Assembly (NCBI GenBank): GCA_032622095.1
Contig: CP136068.1
Location: 9,277,314-9,341,313 of the forward strand
DNA: 64,000 nucleotides
Direction: 5' to 3'
Source of the DNA: Siphonodentalium dalli
Lineage: Eukaryota; Mollusca; Scaphopoda; Gadilida; Siphonodentaliidae
Within the stretch, counting starts at the first letter, position 1; the number at the start of each line of letters is the position of its first letter. The notes beneath the pieces are model-generated. The model saw only the letters and a program-made list of their open reading frames with translations. It made no database searches and was not told the origin of the DNA. Position numbers and translations under genes: made by a program. Shown here in pieces: positions 55,201-57,620 of this stretch.

Positions 55201-56150
55201 CAGCGTCTGTTTTTGAAGTTATGGAACAGTTTACTAGTATCCCAAAATTGTGTATTATAATCTGTTATACATGTAATTGGAAAATAAGGCTTTTAATTGA
55301 TCGATGGGCATTGGAATTATAAAAATCGGTTTAGGGGTTTGAACTGAGGAGGTACATGTACCGTATCTGAAAAGTGAATCCCTTATTACATGTACATGTA
55401 AATATGTATTGTTTAACAATGCACTTTTTAAAGTGGCACGCTCGTTTTAAACTGTATGATATATATTTTTTAATTTATATTTTACAGGCCACTGTGGGAA
55501 AACGGCTCCACATGCAAAGAATTAAGCCAAAAAAAAAATACCCGTGTTTAGGGCTTCCCTACAGGTATACCCCAGAAAAAAAAAGTGCCTACACAAAACT
55601 TGTTATTAGACTGTAGACACAGGTAACTTTTTAAGGGCATTGAAAGGTATATCTTACCCATTTTCCAACATCTCCTATAAATTTTTTTTAGAAGTTTTAT
55701 TGGTCTAGTGCTCTGACTAATTCAAGATATTAACAATATTTAGTATTGAACCTTTCAATTGATCTGAATTGTGAAGCTTTCTAGATTGAATTGTCAATGA
55801 CCCAATGGAATTGAGAATACAAAAATGTTATACCTACCTACTACATGTACCCTAATTATTTTAGACCATGTAACACAGGTATTTTTTTTTGTTGCCTTGT
55901 ACATTAACATGTAAATGGAGTGGGTACCGGTACACGTATGTGTGACCATGTGTCTTTCTCTGTGGATTTGATAAGAATTTCCAACAAGTGTGGTATGTAC
56001 ACCACTTTATACAGTACACAGCAAATCGCATAAGGTATGCTCTACAGGTATAGCTACCGCAGTTTGTTTGTCGTTTTGAAATCAGGCGTGTGAAAACTTA
56101 CCACAAAAACACAGCGAGAAAACTATGAAAACACAAATTAATCGACCCAT
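1252..56150 (-). CDS. Gene model: Ig-superfamily single-pass membrane protein, 3' end incomplete
   Basis: Joined coding exons on the minus strand, in transcript order: 56102-56150, 52445-52900, 48939-49203, 46274-46413, 45053-45091, optionally 41212-41226, 26003-26119 and probably 1252-1270. All seven junctions carry AG/GT borders and agree in phase (1, 1, 2, 1, 1, 1, 1). The predicted product has a signal peptide (residues 1-20), Ig domain 1 (about 22-168), Ig domain 2 (about 170-303), a Pro/Gly/acidic stalk (304-320), one transmembrane helix (323-347) and a basic juxtamembrane KKRSR. Three N-glycosylation sequons (N135, N269, N299) suit an extracellular location. What is seen is the domain order and splice logic. 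Known: this layout is that of cell-surface receptors and adhesion molecules. Inferred: a surface recognition role; the ligand and pathway are unknown. The introns total over 50 kb and hold nearly all the repeats of the window. The stop codon and 3' UTR are not securely located. Confidence 0.85.
1551..1645 (-). repeat. Dispersed repeat H, minus-strand copy
   Basis: Roughly 85 bp starting GGAGTCCAATATGACTTTTT on the minus strand. It matches 60585-60670 on the plus strand with about ten differences and keeps the same reading frame. The changes are not concentrated at third codon positions, so I treat it as a non-coding dispersed repeat. The sequence below it (1374-1550) stays open to a TAA at 1374 and contains an acceptor-like TTTTTTTCAG, so part of it could be exonic. 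Confidence 0.5.
3960..7077. repeat. Higher-order tandem duplication within the satellite (offset 1717 bp)
   Basis: The stretch from about 3960 to 5360 is repeated from about 5677 to 7077 at a constant offset of 1717 bp (52 units, one of them 34 bp). Private variants line up exactly: CACCCAAACC at 4274 and 5991, GGTAAGATA at 4565 and 6282, GACACACAACC at 4834 and 6551. Confidence 0.85.
8055..9482. repeat. Higher-order duplication within the satellite (offset 862 bp)
   Basis: Variant order upstream of 8620 is repeated upstream of 9482. For example, GGAGATACCC occurs at 8499 and 9361, followed by the same run of TTCATA and GTAAG variants. The 35-bp unit carrying GAGAGACACC is duplicated with it. 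Confidence 0.7.
17455..18606. repeat. Higher-order duplication within the satellite (offset 864 bp)
   Basis: The blocks 17455-17742 and 18319-18606 carry the same series of variants and the same pair of flanking length variants (a 35-bp unit on one side, a 31-bp unit on the other). Both give an identical 95-residue open frame on the minus strand. Confidence 0.8.
22142..22213. repeat. Perfect-looking hairpin beside the satellite
   Basis: Arms of about 33 bp (GGTGAAAAGTCATATTGGAC and CGTCCAATACGACTTTTCAC with flanking CCAAGTTG/CAACCTGG) around a 5-bp loop. The core CATATTGGACTC is shared with repeat H near 1640 and 60580. Confidence 0.8.
22373..22755 (+). mobile_element. TTAA-flanked repeat E, copy 1
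   Basis: About 380 bp running from AAAGTGATGTGAAAC to ACATAATATGTCTTTAA. It is shared with 45187-45562 (opposite strand), 60173-60375 (truncated) and 63006-63375. The ends sit on TTAA in most copies, as in piggyBac-type elements. No transposase is present, so it is non-autonomous. Confidence 0.8.
22756..23453. other. Unassigned intron stretch with one stray 31-bp repeat unit
   Basis: No exon is seen. The open frame at 23153-23464 on the plus strand has no recognisable domain and runs into the target site of the hAT element. At 23096-23124 there is a single degenerate copy (TCTCCCAAGTCATCCTCTAG) of the unit amplified at 24574-25424. Confidence 0.5.
23454..24466. mobile_element. Non-autonomous hAT-type transposon with 8-bp target duplication
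   Basis: The element proper is 23462-24458 (997 bp). Its ends are TAGGGTTGCCACGACTAT and, inverted, TAGGCTTGCCACGATTAT, with subterminal ATAATCGACTAATC motifs. A perfect 8-bp direct repeat ATATTTCC lies immediately outside (23454-23461 and 24459-24466). Ends starting TAG with an 8-bp duplication are typical of the hAT superfamily. No transposase frame remains inside. Confidence 0.9.
24574..25424. repeat. 31-bp tandem array, about 27 copies
   Basis: Unit CTCTAGGCTGGCCCCTGTCT followed by CCCAAGTCACC, 31 bp. Several copies lack two bases in the GGCCCCTG part and are 29 bp. TCTCCC/TCTCAC variants alternate in places. There are no spacers between units, so it is a minisatellite and not a CRISPR. 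Confidence 0.95.
25425..26002. other. Intron stretch just below the transmembrane exon
   Basis: Mostly unique sequence. A minus-strand acceptor at 25487 (TATATTTTATATCAG) followed by ATCAAACTACAATAATAGTA and then TGA would fit exon 6 in phase and give an early stop (YQTTIIV), a possible alternative 3' end. On the plus strand, GCCTATAAAAGC at 25652-25663, with ATTGG 130 bp upstream, resembles a TATA/CCAAT pair, but no coding region follows it. Confidence 0.35.
26003..26119 (-). CDS. Exon 6: transmembrane segment and start of cytoplasmic tail
   Basis: A 117-nt exon, phase 1 at both ends, with acceptor CTTTTAG and donor GTAAGTTAAC. It encodes PSNAGLIAGAVIGTLAG, then IILIVLIVVFIWY, then KKRSRGET. 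The 25-residue hydrophobic stretch (323-347) has the small-residue GxxxG-like pattern at its outer end (GAVIGTLAG) and is followed by a cluster of basic residues. This is the stop-transfer arrangement of a type I membrane protein with its C-terminus in the cytoplasm. The split codon at the entry is GAT (Asp317) with exon 5. At the exit one T is left for the next exon. It follows an intron of about 19 kb filled with foldback elements. Confidence 0.9.
26443..26631. mobile_element. TTAA-flanked foldback element, family B
   Basis: Ends TTAACCCTTTCATATGG and CATGGAAGGGTTAA, with TTAA on both sides as in piggyBac-type elements. Inside are two arms related to the palindrome GCCAATGCATTCTCTTATAT. No coding capacity. 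Confidence 0.8.
26752..26887. mobile_element. Foldback MITE family A, copy 2 (internally deleted)
   Basis: The left arm is complete (CAGTAATGCCCTAAATAATT to GAAAGCTCTCA), but the right arm keeps only the outer 30 bp ending GGCATTACTGTA. Confidence 0.85.
27094..27635. mobile_element. TTAA-flanked element with inner palindrome and 48-bp repeats
   Basis: About 540 bp with inverted ends TTAACCCTTTGAGTGCCAGG and CCTGGCACTCAAAGAGTTAA. It contains the family B palindrome (27144-27213, CATATATAAGAGAATGCATT) and five 48-bp tandem units. The layout is that of a piggyBac-type non-autonomous element. A small minus-strand frame rich in Ser-His is produced by the internal repeat. Confidence 0.85.
27339..27580. 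repeat. 48-bp tandem repeat, five copies
   Basis: Units of TGACTAATAAATGAAGAATC followed by ACTGCGAGAGTGGGAAGATG and TGGTTGAG, lying inside the TTAA-flanked element 27094-27635. Confidence 0.85.
27636..28175. other. Unassigned intron stretch
   Basis: AT-rich intron sequence with ACATGTACATGT motifs. No exon or longer repeat is recognised. Confidence 0.4.
28176..28386. mobile_element. Foldback MITE family A, copy 3
   Basis: Full palindrome from TACAGTAATGCTCTAAGTAA to GCATTTATACTGTA, with a few arm mismatches and one small deletion at the left centre. Confidence 0.85.
28390..29245. other. Unassigned intron stretch
   Basis: No exon, tandem repeat or palindrome is seen in this AT-rich part of intron 6. 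The 67-residue open frame at 28958 has no recognisable content. Confidence 0.4.
29248..29320. mobile_element. Foldback MITE family A, copy 4 (right arm only)
   Basis: A single right arm from GACTAAATCCTGAAAAATTA to GGCATTACTGTA; the left arm is missing. Confidence 0.8.
29452..30505. mobile_element. Second non-autonomous hAT-type transposon with 8-bp target duplication
   Basis: The element proper is 29460-30497 (1038 bp). Its ends are CAAGCCTGAATATAA and, inverted, CAAGCCTGGATATAA. The flanking 8-bp direct repeat is CGGTATAT (29452-29459 and 30498-30505). Repeated CTGACA/TGTCAG motifs lie near both ends. GC and CpG content is higher than in the flanks. A 65-residue plus-strand frame at 29711 has no recognised domain, and no transposase was found. 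Confidence 0.82.
30506..31187. other. Unassigned intron stretch
   Basis: No recognisable exon. A strong minus-strand donor (AGCAAG before GTAAGT near 30963) has only out-of-phase or stop-containing sequence upstream of it and is taken as a decoy. Confidence 0.4.
31200..31374. mobile_element. Foldback repeat D, copy 1
   Basis: Starts GGGGTACCGTACACTAAATC and ends in a partial inverted arm GTATAAAAGGACATGGTCTC. It is shared with 32735-32880, 44563-44712 and the complete copy 59474-59847. Confidence 0.75.
31386..31664. mobile_element. Family B foldback element, degenerate copy
   Basis: Contains CCAATGCATTCTCTTACACA, a second CAATGCATTCTCTTATATAT arm, and the end CATGAAAGGGTTAA. It resembles 26443-26631 in layout. 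Confidence 0.65.
31771..31938. mobile_element. Foldback MITE family A, copy 5 (right arm shortened)
   Basis: Complete outer parts of both arms (CAGTAATGCCCTAAACAATC to GGCATTACTGTG); the right arm has lost its inner 45 bp. Confidence 0.85.
32041..32190. mobile_element. Foldback MITE family A, copy 6 (left arm shortened)
   Basis: The left arm is cut after ACCACAGCAG and jumps to AAGCTTTCCGATGAATGGCA; the right arm is complete up to GGCATTATTGTA. Confidence 0.85.
32433..32650. mobile_element. Foldback MITE family A, copy 7 (full)
   Basis: One of the most complete copies, with arms of about 107 bp, ends TACAGTAATGCC / GGCATTACTGTA and centre AAGCTCTCACTGAGAGCTT. Confidence 0.9.
32735..32880. 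mobile_element. Foldback repeat D, copy 2 (partial)
   Basis: Starts TTAAAGGGGTACTGTACACT and breaks up in the middle near TGGTAATTATAATGAAAATG, before the inverted arm. Confidence 0.75.
32881..33610. other. Unassigned intron stretch
   Basis: No exon is recognised. It includes a G-rich GGGGGGGTGGGTGTGGGTGT run near 33117 and several ACATGTAC motifs. Two overlapping short minus-strand frames here are shadows of this low-complexity run. Confidence 0.4.
33611..34046. repeat. 22/25-bp tandem array
   Basis: About 18 units in two interleaved forms: CAGATTTCCAGGCTGTTATAAA (22 bp, here broken as CAGATTTCCAGGC TGTTATAAA) and a 25-bp form with CCGTTTATATAAA. Confidence 0.9.
34166..34353. mobile_element. 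Family B foldback element
   Basis: Same order of parts as 26443-26631: a degenerate arm, AAGAGAATGCATGGGC, then CCAATGTATTCTCTTATACA, then GAGAATGCATTGGCACAGGG and the end ATAGAAGGGTTAA. Confidence 0.7.
34607..34749. mobile_element. Foldback MITE family A, copy 8 (left arm shortened)
   Basis: The left arm is only about 30 bp (CCTAATTAATCGACTGCTTA). The right arm is complete from GAGAGCTTTCCGATGAATGG to GGGCATTACTGCA. Confidence 0.85.
34791..34952. mobile_element. Foldback MITE family A, copy 9 (right arm shortened)
   Basis: Left arm from TACAGTAATACCATAAATAA; the right arm keeps only TAATTCTGCTGTGGTTAAGG to GGGCATTACCATA. Confidence 0.85.
34953..35361. other. Unassigned intron stretch
   Basis: AT-rich intron sequence. 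No exon or repeat is recognised beyond ACATGTA motifs. Confidence 0.4.
35362..35511. mobile_element. Foldback MITE family A, copy 10 (left end missing)
   Basis: Begins inside the left arm at AGGCTTGTTGCCATTCATCG; the right arm is complete to GAGCATTACTGTA. Confidence 0.85.
35956..36271. repeat. 25-bp direct repeat flanking a 266-bp segment
   Basis: ACTCAATACGACACCATCAG plus GAAGT occurs identically at 35956-35980 and 36247-36271. The segment between has no clear inverted ends, poly(A) tail or coding frame of note. It could be a retroposed or duplicated segment with a long target duplication, or a chance local duplication. Confidence 0.6.
36446..36525. repeat. Short tandem repeat CTGGTACCACAATA, three copies
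   Basis: Three copies of CTGGTACCACAATA with intervening ACGATTTAAC-type sequence, spaced 25 and 31 bp apart. The rest of 36272-37060 shows no feature I recognise. Confidence 0.7.
37062..37463. mobile_element. TTAA-flanked element, ACCGGCC family, copy 1
   Basis: Ends TTAACCCTTTACCCAACA and TGTTGGGTAAAGGTTTAA. It carries two family B palindromes (37214-37284 and 37366-37436, each with GCATATATAAGAGAATGCAT) separated by an AT-rich link. An inverted relative lies at 59109-59477 and preserves the same order. Non-autonomous, piggyBac-like by its TTAA ends (inference). Confidence 0.85.
37593..37797. mobile_element. Foldback MITE family A, copy 11
   Basis: Nearly complete palindrome with ends ACAGTAATGCCC and GGCATTACTGTA. 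The right arm has lost about 10 bp at the centre. Confidence 0.9.
37976..38105. mobile_element. Palindromic repeat F, copy 1
   Basis: Arms GTCCCCCGAGGGTGAATTTA and AATTCACCCTCTGGGGAC around a short centre, followed by TGGCCTCATCTGCTATGGG. It is shared with 38288-38388, the split copy at 42096/44530 and 47866-47945. Confidence 0.8.
38288..38390. mobile_element. Palindromic repeat F, copy 2
   Basis: AGAATGAGGTCCCCAGTGGG to CTGGGGACCTCATTCT, arms of about 45 bp with few mismatches; centre GATGCTAGCCTGCTATGTGG. Confidence 0.85.
38419..38633. mobile_element. Foldback MITE family A, copy 12 (full)
   Basis: Nearly perfect palindrome with centre AGCTCTCGGCGAGAGCT; left end AAGTAATGCCC, right end GAGCATTACTGTA. 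Confidence 0.9.
38634..39300. other. Unassigned intron stretch
   Basis: No exon is recognised. It ends in a stretch resembling a polyadenylated 3' end (GAGTAAATAAATATTTATAT near 39110-39130) on the plus strand, which may be the tail of a retroelement. Confidence 0.35.
39306..39505. repeat. 31/33-bp tandem repeat, about six copies
   Basis: Units of CGCTAACCTAACATATAACC followed by ATCTACACCTTTA (33 bp), alternating with a 31-bp form lacking one AT. Confidence 0.9.
39806..40023. mobile_element. Foldback MITE family A, copy 13 (full)
   Basis: Complete palindrome with ends TACAGTAATGCCC and GGCATTACTGTA and centre AAGCTCTCACTGAGAGCTT. Confidence 0.9.
40335..40682. mobile_element. Family B element with expanded AT-rich internal repeat
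   Basis: 40335-40560 is a degenerate tandem repeat of TTTTTCTTACATTCTTTAAC-like units. It is the same wording as the short AT-rich link inside 37062-37463. It is followed by GCCAATGCATTCTCTTATAT and AGAATGCATTGGCACAGGG. The element seems to have grown by internal expansion. Confidence 0.6.
41212..41226 (-). CDS. Candidate 15-nt cassette microexon in the stalk
   Basis: Fifteen bases, GCTTGGAAGATGGCG, sit between a good acceptor (TTGTCTGAATTTCAG) and a GTAATTTT donor on the minus strand, inside the intron between exons 5 and 6. Phase 1 at both ends lets it be included or skipped without changing the frame. Inclusion turns the stalk into STDE-GLEDG-DPSN, an acidic, Gly-containing insert that fits its surroundings. 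It lies in a stretch free of recognisable repeats. The donor is only moderate after the first four intron bases, and a 15-nt match could arise by chance in a 19-kb intron, so this is a prediction that needs transcript support. Confidence 0.5.
42096..44545. mobile_element. Palindromic repeat F copy split by a 2.4-kb transposon
   Basis: The left half of repeat F (GAGGTCTCCAGAGGGTGAAT, 42096-42126) and its right half (ATCATCCTCTCAGGACCTCA, from 44511) are separated by a single insertion of about 2.37 kb. The interruption falls close to the palindrome centre. The inserted element is described separately. Confidence 0.8.
42127..44499. mobile_element. 2.4-kb DNA transposon with ACCGCGGT-rich ends
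   Basis: Inverted ends TACCGCTATTCTCAAAGTAA and TACCGCTATACTTAAAGTAA, both continuing TTGACCA. The subterminal regions are full of ACCGCGGTAT-like palindromic motifs (42150-42315 and 44320-44465). A TA target site is possible, as the central GCTAGC of repeat F is interrupted. The open frames inside (42315-42575 minus, 43060-43251 plus, 43542-43898 plus) show no transposase motif that I recognise, so it appears non-autonomous or decayed. Confidence 0.75.
44563..44712. mobile_element. Foldback repeat D, copy 3 (right half)
   Basis: From TTTTCATTATAATTAGAGCA to GTGTACAGTACCCCTTTAA; it corresponds to the right arm of the complete copy at 59474-59847. Confidence 0.75.
45053..45091 (-). CDS. Exon 5: short extracellular stalk exon
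   Basis: A 39-nt exon, phase 1 at both ends, encoding YEPTNPGGSTDE (residues 305-316). The acceptor is TTTTAATTGCAG and the donor is GTGAGTTAAT. The peptide is rich in Pro, Gly and acidic or hydroxyl residues and links Ig domain 2 to the membrane exon, as expected of a flexible stalk. Splicing straight to exon 6 completes GAT (Asp317), giving STDE-D-PSNAGL. Splicing through the 15-nt microexon at 41212-41226 also stays in frame. It is too small to be found by open-frame length and rests on splice sites, phase and position between two well supported exons. Confidence 0.78.
45187..45562 (-). mobile_element. TTAA-flanked repeat E, copy 2
   Basis: Full length, inverted relative to copies 1, 3 and 4. 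It runs TTAAAGACATATTATGTACT to GTGTTTCACATCACTTTAA with TTAA at both borders. The 89-residue plus-strand frame inside it is a by-product. It lies in intron 4, only about 100 bp from exon 5. Confidence 0.85.
45582..45960. mobile_element. Family B element with an inserted family A half (copy 14)
   Basis: Family B arms (CAGTGCATTCTCTTATCTAT, GAGAATGCACGGGC, CCAATGCACTCTCTTATA) are interrupted at 45747-45832 by a right arm of family A (GACTAAATCCTGAAAAGTTA onward). Confidence 0.65.
46274..46413 (-). CDS. Exon 4: C-terminal half of the second immunoglobulin domain
   Basis: A 140-nt exon, phase 2 in and phase 1 out, residues 258-303. The acceptor has a strong T-run (TATTATTTTTTCAG) and the donor is GTAAGTACAG. 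It supplies the D to G strands of the domain started in exon 3: STILKYNITTND, then the F strand YGTIITCRAES with Cys282, which should pair with Cys213 of exon 3, then KDYNITVE as the G strand. Two N-x-T sequons are present (N269, N299). The junction codon with exon 3 is AGG (Arg257) and with exon 5 is GGA (Gly304). An intron inside an Ig domain is common for C2-type domains. Intron 4, between this exon and exon 5, holds a TTAA-flanked repeat. Confidence 0.88.
46894..47160 (-). mobile_element. LINE (non-LTR retrotransposon) relic, C-terminal end of reverse transcriptase ORF
   Basis: A 75-residue minus-strand frame contains CCSDGTGDEYHFIIIC followed by LQIIRADYIPKYYW and a Leu/Lys-rich tail (FERLLALENQLLLKNVSIFI) ending in a stop at 46894. 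The pattern GDExH(F/Y)-x3-C followed by an IPKYYW-like segment is what I know from the carboxy end of invertebrate LINE polyproteins. The rest of the ORF is absent upstream, so this is a 5'-truncated copy. The sequence below it (46600-46890) is AT-rich and contains GATTGTTTATTGCAAA, probably the 3' tail. Confidence 0.65.
47161..47860. other. Unassigned intron stretch
   Basis: No exon is recognised. A motif TTTTTTTGCCAAAT occurs here (47500) and near 46545, so a short dispersed repeat is shared across the LINE relic. Confidence 0.4.
47866..47948. mobile_element. Palindromic repeat F, copy 4
   Basis: AAAATGAGGTCCACAGAAGG to CTCTGGGGACCTTATTCTGC; the arms are more diverged than in copy 2. Confidence 0.75.
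48863..48895 (-). pseudogene. Duplicated fragment of the exon 3 splice-donor end
   Basis: The minus strand reads CCATCAACAAGAAGCACTGA then CAG before GTAATG. This nearly matches the end of exon 3 (CCATCGACCGTAAGCACTGA then CAG before GTAATG), about 69 bp further downstream. In-frame read-through from exon 3 is blocked at once by TAA, so it looks like a non-functional local duplication. Confidence 0.5.
48939..49203 (-). CDS. Exon 3: N-terminal half of the second immunoglobulin domain
   Basis: A 265-nt exon, phase 1 in and phase 2 out, residues 170-256 plus split codons. The acceptor is TTCGTCGTTGTAG. The sequence PGPYSLTVNA is the A strand, GTILTFTC (Cys213) the B strand, and RFIWERY supplies the conserved C-strand Trp226. 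The exon stops in the middle of the domain, after EEEITYSTPSTVSTD, and uses the donor CTGACAG before GTAATG. An alternative donor 15 nt earlier (GACC before GTAAGC) is in the wrong phase for exon 4 and is treated as a decoy. A near copy of the last 20-30 nt with its donor lies about 69 bp downstream in the intron (48863-48895). That copy cannot be reached in frame because TAA follows the true donor. Confidence 0.9.
49205..50305. other. Unassigned intron stretch
   Basis: Intron 2 sequence between exon 3 and the TTAA-flanked element. It contains TACCGGTA motifs; no exon or long repeat was found. Confidence 0.4.
50306..52211. mobile_element. 1.9-kb TTAA-flanked element with internal direct repeats and a nested insertion
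   Basis: Outer ends TTAACCCTTTGAACCC and GGGTTCAAAGGGTTAA. Inside, a block of about 390-400 bp is present twice (50880-51266 and 51650-52055) and begins a third time at 52056. Shared anchors are CAAGTTAGGTTCACTCTTCT and TTCACAATAGGGTATTGAC. A separate foldback element (51267-51648) sits exactly between blocks one and two. It is piggyBac-like by its TTAA ends (inference), with no transposase seen. Confidence 0.8.
51267..51648. mobile_element. GC-rich foldback element C, copy 1 (nested)
   Basis: Inverted ends GCTGGACAAAACAAGTGTCC and GGACACTTGTTTTGTCCAGC. The interior is made of short runs of ACCGCGGC-CGAACGGCAA-GTACA wording in both orientations. It is shared with 53637-54006 and 54252-54497. 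Confidence 0.85.
52445..52900 (-). CDS. Exon 2: first immunoglobulin-like domain (V-like)
   Basis: A 456-nt exon, phase 1 at both ends, encoding residues 18-168. The acceptor reads TTCTTTGTAG and the donor is GTAAGTACAT. An Ig B-strand is visible as QQVTITC (Cys47), and the F-strand cysteine is in TTTWKCQI (Cys150). A third cysteine sits in RNITC (Cys138), which also carries the sequon N135-I-T. At about 150 residues the domain is longer than a usual V or C2 domain, with long loops between the B and F strands rich in Ser, Thr, Gly and Asn. The usual Tyr of the Y-x-C motif is replaced by Trp-Lys-Cys. Extra codons that read open on both sides of the exon are intron sequence: the splice sites trim them and restore phase with the neighbours. 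Recognised as Ig-like from these motifs only; no family was assigned. Confidence 0.9.
53020..53300. other. Low-complexity stretch in intron 1
   Basis: Runs of G (53027-53037), A/G and C (53167-53184) with no coding content. These look like unstable homopolymers. Confidence 0.5.
53637..54006. mobile_element. GC-rich foldback element C, copy 2
   Basis: Ends TACCCTGCTGGACAAAACAA and GTTTTGTCCAGCACGGTA, with interior GCGGCCGAACGGCA repeats. Overlapping short open frames on both strands (53577-53978) all come from this palindromic wording. Confidence 0.85.
54252..54497. mobile_element. GC-rich foldback element C, copy 3 (shorter)
   Basis: Ends TACCCAGCCGGACAAAACAA and TTGTTTTGTCCAGCAGGGTA; about 120 bp of the interior is missing compared with copy 2. 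Confidence 0.85.
54498..56101. other. Unassigned part of intron 1
   Basis: AT-rich sequence with many ACATGTAC and TACCGGTA motifs. No further coding exon is needed between exons 1 and 2, and none was found. Confidence 0.4.
56102..56150 (-). CDS. Exon 1: start codon and signal peptide of the Ig membrane protein
   Basis: Begins ATGGGTCGA in a good initiation context (A at -3, G at +4) and encodes MGRLICVFIVFSLCFC. A short basic start followed by an unbroken hydrophobic stretch is typical of a secretory signal peptide. The exon ends TTTTGTG before the strong donor GTAAGTTTTC, leaving one base (G) of a split codon. That base joins TG of exon 2 to make Val17, and the predicted cleavage falls near Gly20 (after VSQG), just before the first Ig strand. 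The open frame is too short to stand out alone. It was chosen because the phase and the content are exactly what exon 2 needs. The 5' UTR should lie just upstream, at higher coordinates. Confidence 0.84.
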
Positions 56151-57128
56151 CCTCGTGATATTTAGAACGAAATAATGATAATCCTCCTTATCCCGTCGAA
56201 GTCATCAACAATCAGCGAAAATCGAGCGAAATATGACGAAGAATCAAAACAGCTACGACTCAATTTCCGTGTCGCATTCCTAAAGTGAATGATGACAATC
56301 CGTATTCCTACGCGCGTTTGAATGTTTCGTTCCCCGACAGCCGTTTGTGATACAAACAATTCTTCTATTGTCTCTCGTTAAAATCTATAAGATGTTCCTC
56401 TATAGGTGATACACATGATAGTTCATACTTGTATTAATGTTTTATGGAATTGAGGTGTGCGTCAACCAAAGATGATGAATCATCGGTGTGACTATATTGT
56501 TTTGGAGTCACCTCGCGGACTAATAGTAATAGTGCGCGATGAGGTCCTCAGGTAATCTTGATTACAGGTGAATCTAGGACATTGCAGCGCAGGTCCCGGA
56601 GGGTGTTCATAATGAGCGCACAATGCGATTGTGCGCAGTGTTATCTGCAATTTTGGGCTAATAATATTTTATCAAAATACAAAGAATTAAGCGGCTGCAG
56701 TGGTTATCAGGGGGGGGGGGGGGGGGGTTCCGAAGGCCATCTCAGTTCAATATAACCCGGTCTGTGTCATTATCCTCACGATGGCAGCAAAATGTCGTCG
56801 TCGAAGTTTGAGGGGGGAAATGAACCTTTGGCCTACATGTATGATGTATATATGACCATATATATTTTTTTGAATTATGAAATCGATCCATTCTGGTAGT
56901 TAGTTTATTATATAGGTCATATATATAGGTCGTACATACGCAATCAGCATCCATCTGCATCCATGAACTGTTGCGTATATGGTTATATCATTGTCGATGT
57001 ATTAAAATTATGTTTTACACCCCCCCCCCCCCAAATCAAATTCTGTTTTGTTGTTTTGCCACTTTTATAAAAAAAATTGCCGTCATAATCTGAACTGTGC
57101 CGTTTTTCTGATGAAGTTGCCCTCAAGG
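56151..57128. promoter_or_regulatory. Probable 5' UTR and promoter region of the Ig gene
   Basis: Lies directly upstream of the start codon on the minus strand. The first 250 bp are richer in CpG than the intron sequence around them, as often seen near animal promoters. I cannot point to a transcription start; no convincing TATA box was found. A run of 18 G lies at 56709-56727. The placement is positional inference only. Confidence 0.35.
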
Positions 57129-57620
57129 TTAAAGATGCATTATCCGAATAAACGCTCCTAAATTACTATATATTTATTTGGCTTCGGGGGGGGGGGGGGG
57201 GGGTAACAAAATTGTTATTCGAGTCGAGGAACCCACCCACCAAAGCTCAGTGATGAGATATAGATTTTTGAAGTTTGTTATTTCTCGAGATGTGCAATTA
57301 TTTCTGGTTAAGAAAAAACGTGGTCAAACTGACGGTTTCGGACAAAATTGCGGATGAAGATGGATAACTCTAAAGTAAAGTGGTAATACGGCCAAATTTC
57401 ATGATATATACTAAAGTGATAATGCGACCATATTTTGTTGAACAAAATGTTGACAAATAATACGTTTTGAGAAATTTGATACCATTATAGTTGACAGTGG
57501 TTAGCATTTTTTTTTGCAATTAATCGATTCTGATAACTAAAGCGTATTTTGAAGGAATGTTGTTGTTGTTGTTGTATCTTGATGATATGGGGACCGTGTG
57601 ATCGGATTGAGTATTGAGTA
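57129..57620. mobile_element. TTAA-type foldback repeat G, copy 1
   Basis: Starts TTAAAGATGCATTATCCGAA, with the motif GAGTCGAGGAACCCACCCAC and a run of about 18 G at 57186-57203. It is related (inverted) to 61253-61685 and to 62408-62895. The right end is unclear. Confidence 0.6.
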
